Shown here piece after piece: positions 5,442 through 9,365 of a stretch of DNA of 9,365 bases. The notes below the pieces were generated by a model. The model saw only the letters and a program-made list of their open reading frames with translations, was not told where the DNA came from and ran no database searches. Position 1 is the stretch's first letter; every line of letters starts with the position of its first letter. A program made the position numbers and the translations under genes. Source of the DNA: CAZHJE01 sp964532965 (GTDB taxonomy: Bacteria; Patescibacteriota; WWE3; UBA101185; UBA10185). The stretch covers positions 1 through 9,365 of the forward strand of contig CAZHJE010000029.1 of the NCBI GenBank assembly GCA_964532965.1. The letters run 5' to 3'.

Positions 5442-5629
5442 CAATGAAAATTCCAGGGCTAGGTTTTATTGATTTTGAAATTTACCCGCATTTTACCGAA
5501 ACCTTATTAAAGCCTATTGAACACTTATGGAAAGAAGGCAAACTATATTTGCTTAAGGATGGTGAGGCATTATCTGTCCATAACGGAACCATAACAGTAT
5601 TAGGAACTATAAGAGTGTTGGAAAAGTAA
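5438..5629 (+). CDS. C-terminal remnant of a peptidase S51 (peptidase E-like) protein
   Basis: A 63-residue frame resembling only the last third of peptidase S51/peptidase E-like proteins (class I glutamine amidotransferase-like fold). GLGFIDFEIYPHF resembles the segment that carries the catalytic His in a Pro-His motif. LYLLKDGEALSV and ITVLGTIRVLE match the final strands. The region with the nucleophilic Ser is absent, and the preceding DNA encodes the NUDIX gene instead, so the protein should be inactive as a peptidase. The chosen start (5438) makes a 4 nt ATGA overlap with the NUDIX stop; ATG at 5429 or 5444 is possible. The frame is intact, so it may still be translated by coupling. Family assignment is from memory of the conserved C-terminus and is moderately sure. 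Confidence 0.6.
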   Translation: MTMKIPGLGFIDFEIYPHFTETLLKPIEHLWKEGKLYLLKDGEALSVHNGTITVLGTIRVLEK

Positions 5630-5651
5630 ATAGCATTGTTCTTCACTCAGA

Positions 5652-5679
5652 TTGAAATTTGGCTATGTGTGAGTATACT
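5652..5679 (+). promoter_or_regulatory. Promoter of the SIMPL-domain gene
   Basis: TTGAAA (5652-5657), a 16 nt spacer and TATACT (5674-5679), each five of six to consensus. The predicted start near 5686 leaves a 23 nt leader containing AGGGA (5699-5703) as a modest Shine-Dalgarno 5 nt before ATG at 5709. This is the one first gene here with a normal leader. Confidence 0.6.
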
Positions 5680-5708
5680 ATTAATAGTAACAATTTTTAG
5701 GGATTTAT

Positions 5709-6488
5709 ATGTTTAAAAATTCTACAATACTTGCAGTAATAATACTATCAATCGCAATCATTCTTAGTGCTAATACATTATCTAGCTCAACTGTATCAAT
5801 TAAAAATACTGGTATTAGTTCAAATACGCAAGATGGCTATACAAATGCAATAAGTGTGAGTGGTGACGGTAGTGCAGTAGTTGATCCTGATCAGGTGACT
5901 CTTACTGTCTCAATACAAAAAGATGGTCGCGTATCATCTGAAATTCAATCTTATATTAACTCAAAAGTAACTGATGTTTTACAAATACTAAATAAATATA
6001 ATATAGACGAAAAAAACACTAAGACAGCAAGCTTATCAATTAGTCCACGTTATTCATATGTTGATAGAAAGAGAATATTTGATGGGTATACCGGTACGCA
6101 AAGCTTAACAGTAAAAATAGATTATGATATTACAAAACAAACAAACGATGCGGAAAAAATTATAGACGAAATTGTACTATTAGAGGATGTACTAATATCA
6201 AATGTAAGTTTTGCTCTAAAGGACAAAACTTTTGCTGCAGATTTAGCACGCGAACAAGCATATAAAAGTGCAGAACAAAAGGCAAAACAGCTCGCTGATT
6301 TGTCAGGTGTCAAATTAGGTAAGCCAATATCTATAACTGACTTGTCAAAACAATATAATGCAGTGAATTATAATGAAACAAGAGCTTTTGCGTATGGGGA
6401 AGATTCAGCAGGATATACACCAACACAGTTACAAGGCGGTTCTCTTGAGTTTAACTCAAGTTTAAGTGTAGTTTACGAGATATTATAG
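5709..6488 (+). CDS. SIMPL (DUF541) domain protein, membrane-anchored
   Basis: A 259-residue protein with a hydrophobic N-terminal segment (about 7-22) that serves as signal or anchor, then a SIMPL/DUF541 domain. Family hallmarks: ISVSGDGSAVVDPDQVTLTVSI (48-69), KTASLSISPRY in the middle, GYTGTQSLTVKI, then the REQAYKSAEQKAKQLADLSGVKLG helix and strand near the C-terminus. Bacterial relatives form large extracytoplasmic or periplasmic oligomers and have been linked to oxidative stress; the exact function is poorly known. It has its own promoter and leader, and its end faces the minus-strand epimerase gene. The middle helix is rich in Ala, Lys and Gln. The family call is firm; the role is not. 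Confidence 0.9.
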   Translation: MFKNSTILAVIILSIAIILSANTLSSSTVSIKNTGISSNTQDGYTNAISVSGDGSAVVDPDQVTLTVSIQKDGRVSSEIQSYINSKVTDVLQILNKYNIDEKNTKTASLSISPRYSYVDRKRIFDGYTGTQSLTVKIDYDITKQTNDAEKIIDEIVLLEDVLISNVSFALKDKTFAADLAREQAYKSAEQKAKQLADLSGVKLGKPISITDLSKQYNAVNYNETRAFAYGEDSAGYTPTQLQGGSLEFNSSLSVVYEIL

Positions 6489-6497
6489 GTATTTCTT

Positions 6498-6530
6498 AAC
6501 TTAAAAGTTGTGCACTAGCGTAAGCTTGTG
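6498..6530. terminator. Possible bidirectional terminator between convergent genes
   Basis: Two small inverted repeats lie between the facing stop codons: AACTT/AAGTT (6498-6509, 2 nt loop) and CACTAGC/GCTTGTG (6513-6530, six pairs, one T-T mismatch, GTAA loop). Neither has a proper T-tract, so termination is only suggested by position. Confidence 0.3.
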
Positions 6531-6537
6531 TAATCCA

Positions 6538-7476
6538 CTATTCTTGCCATCTGTAATTATCTTTATACCACTGAATAGTCTTTTTAATACCTTCTTCTAA
6601 TGGCGTTATGTGATAATTTACATATCTTGGGTATTTGTTTCGACTGATCTTTTTAATTTTATAACCTAAAACATTTAAGGTTGTGGGGTCACTTAAAACA
6701 ACTGCGTCAATGTCTTCGCCTCTTCTCTTTTTTTCTACCCTAAGTTCTTTTGGATTTTTACAGTACAAATTTACTAGTTTTGCAATATCGTTAACGGTAC
6801 TCGGATATCCGCTCCCAGCTTCTAATATGTGTTTAGGGAGTTTCTTACTCTTATTTAACGCCAATTCTAATGAATCAACAATTATTTTAACTAAATCATC
6901 AATGTATATCATATCCGCAATTTGATTGCCTGTTCCGTATATTACTATGGATTCTTTGCGTAGTGCATTAACAATAAAATTAGGTAGCATTTTTCTTATT
7001 GGTTTGTGTTTTTGCTTTGGTCCATAGGCGTGATAGCCTCGAATAACAATAATCCGTGTACCGTGCTCATTATTATACATTTGGGCAAATCTAGCGGCAC
7101 ACTCTCTTGTAATAGCATATGTGTTATACATAAAATGATTTCCATTTGTAATTGCCACTCCAGGAATAGCATATTTTTTGCAAGCTTCTAAAAAGTTTAA
7201 ACTTCCAAGGATATTTATTCTTGCCGCTTTGCTTGGTTTGTCAATTTGTTCTGCTGTACCTAAAACTCCTGCTAGATGAATTATCCCATCATATTTTGAT
7301 GCAATATTCATAAATTTGATTTTTTTTAGAATGTCACAGTTGTGGAATTGATAGGTGATATTTTTTTGTGTGGGTTTGATAATATCAAGTATTCCAACTT
7401 CATAACCTTTTTTTGTTAGTAGTTTTGCCAAATTTGACCCAATAAAGCCAGAGCCTCCTGTTATTAAAATTCTCAT
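6538..7476 (-). CDS. NAD-dependent epimerase/dehydratase (extended SDR) with YxxxR active site
   Basis: A 312-residue extended short-chain dehydrogenase/reductase of the nucleotide-sugar epimerase type. The Rossmann motif GGSGFIGS is at 7-14, HLAG at 67-70, and the substrate-side segment RGYHAYGP follows the active site. The C-terminal half carries DMIYIDDLV, as in UDP-sugar epimerases. The catalytic pair reads Y120-A-I-T-R124: Lys is replaced by Arg (codon at 7105-7107). The stretch between the usual Ser/Thr strand (VAITNGN) and Tyr120 is short, a layout I recall from relatives with N-x-Y-x-I-T-K. Arg keeps the charge but may slow catalysis. Its likely role is making sugars for surface glycans; substrate unknown. 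It is divergent from a second epimerase, 80 bp away, and is predicted leaderless. Confidence 0.88.
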   Translation of the reverse strand: MRILITGGSGFIGSNLAKLLTKKGYEVGILDIIKPTQKNITYQFHNCDILKKIKFMNIASKYDGIIHLAGVLGTAEQIDKPSKAARINILGSLNFLEACKKYAIPGVAITNGNHFMYNTYAITRECAARFAQMYNNEHGTRIIVIRGYHAYGPKQKHKPIRKMLPNFIVNALRKESIVIYGTGNQIADMIYIDDLVKIIVDSLELALNKSKKLPKHILEAGSGYPSTVNDIAKLVNLYCKNPKELRVEKKRRGEDIDAVVLSDPTTLNVLGYKIKKISRNKYPRYVNYHITPLEEGIKKTIQWYKDNYRWQE

Positions 7477-7483
7477 AGCAATG

Positions 7484-7511
7484 AGAATATCAGTGGGATT
7501 TACTTTTACAA
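7484..7511 (-). promoter_or_regulatory. Weak promoter of the minus-strand epimerase
   Basis: On the minus strand TTGTAA (7511-7506), 16 nt, TGA TATTCT (extended -10; hexamer 7489-7484). The -10 is only four of six and ends 7 nt before the ATG at 7476. Tentative. Confidence 0.35.
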
Positions 7512-7541
7512 AACTGGGGTATGAATTCTGTAATGATTATT

Positions 7542-7550
7542 TGGTAGAAT
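7542..7550 (+). promoter_or_regulatory. Extended -10 promoter of the plus-strand epimerase
   Basis: TGG TAGAAT (7542-7550), an extended -10 ending 6 nt before the ATG at 7557. The -35 is poor. Predicted start is the first base of the start codon. Confidence 0.55.
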
Positions 7551-7556
7551 ACGGGT

Positions 7557-8558
7557 ATGTCTAAAGTATTAATAACTGGATGTGCAGGGTCTTTGGGGTT
7601 TAATCTTGCAAAAAAGCTGATCAAAAATGACTTTTATGTTATTGGTATCGATAATATGAATACGGCATATCCAAAGAGAATAAAAGAAGAAAGAATAAAA
7701 GAGTTAACTAAATTCTCTCACTTTAAATTTTTTGTGACAGATATTGTGAAGAGTGATTATCCCACTGAAATAAAAAGTATGAAACCTAAATACTTTGTAC
7801 ACTTTGCTGCTAAAGACTTTTTTTATGAGTTGTCAGAAGACATTCGCTATTTAGATTATATTTATGGGAATGTGGTTTCTACAGTTAAAGCCTTCGAATT
7901 TGCTTCAGAAATTAATGTGAAAAAGTTTATCTATTCATCTACATCTAGCTTATATGGCACAACAAAAAAAGAAATATTTACAGAAAAAGACATTATTCCT
8001 AAGCCAATATCACCACAAGGAGCTTCAAAATTAGCTGCAGAAAACATTGTAGAGTTTATGAGTGGCTTAAAATATATACCCGCGGTCAACCTTAGAATAT
8101 CTACAGTTTATGGCCCAAATATGAGACCGTACAAACTTATTCCAGATGTTATATATAGAATTAAAAATAATCTTCCAATTAAACTCTATTCTGAACTCAA
8201 TTCTAAAAGAGATTATATATTTAATGAAGATTTTAGTAACTTTGTTATGGCAATATTTGATAAGCGTATTACATATCAAGAATTGAACATTGGTTCAGGT
8301 GTTAGTCATTCAATAAAAGATATTATTAAACTAATAGCAAGTATTATGGGTAAAGATATTTCTAGTTTAACTATTCCTGAACACGAACGGCAGTATAATA
8401 AATTGGTTGTCAAAGATATTTATTTAGATGTTTCTAAGGCTTGTAAGATTCTTAAATATAAACAAACTGTTCCATTAAAAAAAGGACTAGAAAAAACAGT
8501 CGAGTGGTATTTAAACCATGAAGACATTTTAAATCTATCTGTTAAACTCGACAACTGA
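7557..8558 (+). CDS. NAD-dependent epimerase/dehydratase (extended SDR) lacking the catalytic Tyr
   Basis: A 333-residue extended SDR of the nucleotide-sugar epimerase family. The nucleotide-binding motif is GCAGSLG (8-14), HFAAKD is at 82-87, and YSSTSSLYG (126-134) supplies the Ser/Thr position. VNLRISTVYGPNMRP and RDYIFNEDF are typical of the substrate half. The canonical PYGASK active site reads P-Q154-G-A-S-K158: the catalytic Tyr is Gln, encoded by CAA at 8016-8018, two base changes from a Tyr codon. Lys158 is intact. Without the Tyr, hydride transfer chemistry should be badly impaired, so it may be a binding or regulatory protein, or a partner of the divergent epimerase. The rest of the fold is complete. 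The start is set by the promoter 6 nt upstream; there is no Shine-Dalgarno. Confidence 0.88.
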   Translation: MSKVLITGCAGSLGFNLAKKLIKNDFYVIGIDNMNTAYPKRIKEERIKELTKFSHFKFFVTDIVKSDYPTEIKSMKPKYFVHFAAKDFFYELSEDIRYLDYIYGNVVSTVKAFEFASEINVKKFIYSSTSSLYGTTKKEIFTEKDIIPKPISPQGASKLAAENIVEFMSGLKYIPAVNLRISTVYGPNMRPYKLIPDVIYRIKNNLPIKLYSELNSKRDYIFNEDFSNFVMAIFDKRITYQELNIGSGVSHSIKDIIKLIASIMGKDISSLTIPEHERQYNKLVVKDIYLDVSKACKILKYKQTVPLKKGLEKTVEWYLNHEDILNLSVKLDN

Positions 8559-8576
8559 TTTTTTAAATAATTCAAG

Positions 8577-8605
8577 TTGATATCAGCATGAGGTGTGTGT
8601 ATAAT
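8577..8605 (+). promoter_or_regulatory. Consensus promoter of the toxin-antitoxin operon
   Basis: TTGATA (8577-8582), a 17 nt spacer and TATAAT (8600-8605). The predicted start is 8612-8613, at the ATG, so the mRNA is leaderless and GTG at 8595 would lie upstream of the transcript. Confidence 0.75.
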
Positions 8606-8612
8606 TGTACAC
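8597..8612. promoter_or_regulatory. Palindromic operator candidate over the -10 box
   Basis: GTGTATAATTGTACAC is a 16 bp palindrome with 14 symmetric positions, covering the -10 box and the transcription start and ending at the base before the ATG. Ribbon-helix-helix antitoxins commonly repress their own operon through such sites; binding here is inferred. Confidence 0.6.
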
Positions 8613-8897
8613 ATGAAAAATGCATATTTTGTATTAAGAGATTGTGCTGAGGCACTTGAGTACGGTGCTGTAAAATCTGATGCACGTATACAAGTAAAAT
8701 TACCCAGAATAGTTTTAGAACAGTTAGATGTCAATTACCCCAATACTGATAGGAGTAAAGTTATAACAAAAGCAATTATTGATCTATTACTCTCTAAATA
8801 TAGAGTTGCTGATAAAGAGCTGGAGCACTGGCAAGCTGATGATCAATATGATATGGATAGACTTTGGAGCTATTTAGAAGAAAGAGAATCTAAATGA
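8613..8897 (+). CDS. Ribbon-helix-helix antitoxin of a MazF-type module
   Basis: A 94-residue protein counted from ATG 8613. The central region fits a ribbon-helix-helix DNA-binding fold: strand ARIQVKLP (24-31), helix 1 about 32-42, turn NYPNTDRS, helix 2 (SKVITKAIIDLLLSK). The acidic C-terminus (DKELEHWQADDQYDMDRLWSYLEE) is a plausible toxin-neutralising tail. An earlier GTG at 8595 was rejected because the consensus -10 at 8600-8605 puts the transcription start at 8612-8613. Its TGA overlaps the toxin ATG by 4 nt, the usual coupling in these modules. It probably dimerises, binds the palindrome at 8597-8612 and represses the operon alone or with the toxin. The 20-odd residues before the fold (FVLRDCAEALEYGAV) are an unusual N-terminal extension. 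Confidence 0.8.
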   Translation: MKNAYFVLRDCAEALEYGAVKSDARIQVKLPRIVLEQLDVNYPNTDRSKVITKAIIDLLLSKYRVADKELEHWQADDQYDMDRLWSYLEERESK

Positions 8898-9226
8898 AAA
8901 TACACTTTGGTGATATATTTTTGGTAAGATTTCATCCGGTTATTGGGTCAGAGTTAAAAAGATATCGTCCTGCTATAGTTGTTTCAGAAGTTGTTAATAA
9001 AATTGATAGTAGATTTACTCTTATTGCACCGCTTACATCTAACACCAAAATATACAATAAAAAGTATGAAATTATAGTTGAAAATGATGCTTTAGATAAA
9101 ACATCAGCTCTTCTCTTATGGTACTTAAAGACTGTTGATGTTATAAGATTAGAAAGAAAGCTTGGTAAACTTGATGTAAATGAAACAGTACAAATTAAAA
9201 AAATACTTAATAAGGTATTATGTTAA
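8894..9226 (+). CDS. MazF/PemK-family endoribonuclease toxin
   Basis: A 110-residue toxin of the MazF/PemK (CcdB-like barrel) family; characterised members cut mRNA at short sequence motifs and slow growth until the antitoxin neutralises them. Family motifs: GDIFLVRFHPVIGSE (6-20), YRPAIVVSE (24-32) with conserved R25-P26, IAPLTSN (44-50), and the C-terminal DKTSALLLWYLKTVDVIRLERKLGKL. The length is normal and the frame complete, so it may well be active. Translation begins inside the antitoxin stop (ATGA), keeping toxin synthesis coupled to antitoxin. Loop residues that decide the cleavage site cannot be interpreted here. I give no symbol because mazF and pemK naming is not settled for such distant members. 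Confidence 0.9.
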   Translation: MKIHFGDIFLVRFHPVIGSELKRYRPAIVVSEVVNKIDSRFTLIAPLTSNTKIYNKKYEIIVENDALDKTSALLLWYLKTVDVIRLERKLGKLDVNETVQIKKILNKVLC

Positions 9227-9294
9227 AACACAACTAATAGTTAAGTATAGTATGCTGGAATAATAACTTTTTATAAACTTTCAATTCAAAGTCA

Positions 9295-9365
9295 CTAACA
9301 TGAATTGGTAGTAGTTGACTTTTCATAAACAACTAAATATCCAGGCGTTAGTTTTTTATATTTAT
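9295..9365 (-). CDS. Possible C-terminal tail of a gene entering from the right edge
   Basis: On the minus strand one frame is open from the edge for 22 codons and ends at TAG (9297-9295), giving a protein-like tail, KYKKLTPGYLVVYEKSTTTN plus SC. The other two minus frames stop within six codons. It would be convergent with the toxin gene. Too short to identify. Confidence 0.4.
   Translation of the reverse strand, partial: KYKKLTPGYLVVYEKSTTTNSC

Noticed and set aside
8595..8612. Upstream GTG as the antitoxin start, adding six residues.
   Set aside because: It overlaps the consensus -10 box, so it would precede the predicted transcription start; the added residues do not look like part of the fold.
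9282..9322. Interleaved inverted repeats (CAATTC/GAATTG and AAAGTCA/TGACTTT) that could form a pseudoknot.
   Set aside because: There is no spacer between the two 5' arms, which makes the knot sterically unlikely, and the second repeat lies in the probable coding tail at the right edge. Such AT-rich matches arise by chance.
1..9365. CRISPR arrays, insertion sequences, prophage genes or long direct repeats.
   Set aside because: None seen on either strand by reading; no regularly spaced repeats and no transposase or integrase motifs.

Overview
The window looks like chromosome from a small-genome, AT-rich bacterium, most likely a member of the Candidate Phyla Radiation (Patescibacteria). This is an inference from strong A+T bias, compact single-gene or two-gene units, membrane-anchored extracytoplasmic proteins, orphan transporter parts and epimerase genes typical of those lineages. 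UGA ends several genes (NUDIX at 5439-5441, plus-strand epimerase at 8556-8558, antitoxin at 8895-8897), so the code is the standard bacterial one. That argues against the UGA-Gly lineages (Gracilibacteria, Absconditabacteria). Both tRNA genes encode their own CCA end.

Layout. Positions 1-1197 lie on the minus strand: the first 13 codons of a gene leaving the window at its left edge, then (upstream) a DHH/DHHA2 phosphoesterase with altered metal ligands, preceded by an abutting 69-codon gene of unknown function. tRNA-Glu (minus, 1368-1442) follows, with its own terminator. Next to it is a plus-strand unit with the best promoter in the window and a strong intrinsic terminator; together they predict a ~70 nt non-coding RNA (about 1519-1587). 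Then come an orphan solute-binding protein (1620-3047) and tRNA-His (3080-3155). A two-gene unit encodes a membrane-anchored PQQ-type sugar dehydrogenase beta-propeller and a membrane-anchored type 1 copper cupredoxin (3244-4953), a plausible extracytoplasmic redox pair. A NUDIX hydrolase overlaps a remnant of a peptidase S51 gene (4986-5629), followed by a SIMPL/DUF541 protein (5709-6488). Two divergent extended-SDR nucleotide-sugar epimerases (6538-7476 minus, 7557-8558 plus) share an 80 bp intergenic region. A toxin-antitoxin pair (ribbon-helix-helix antitoxin and MazF/PemK toxin, 8613-9226) comes next. The right edge holds what looks like the C-terminal tail of a minus-strand gene.

Three themes stand out. 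First, nearly every gene that opens a transcription unit has a -10 box only 6 or 7 nt before its ATG and no Shine-Dalgarno, so its mRNA should be leaderless. Downstream genes use stop/start overlaps or, for the cupredoxin, a full-length Shine-Dalgarno. Second, several enzymes have changed catalytic positions: the DHH protein (H9 to E, DHH to DHR, D to N152), one epimerase (YxxxK to YxxxR) and its neighbour (YxxxK to QxxxK). Third, the predicted small RNA between tRNA-Glu and the solute-binding protein is not explained by any family I recognise. No CRISPR array, insertion sequence or phage gene is visible.
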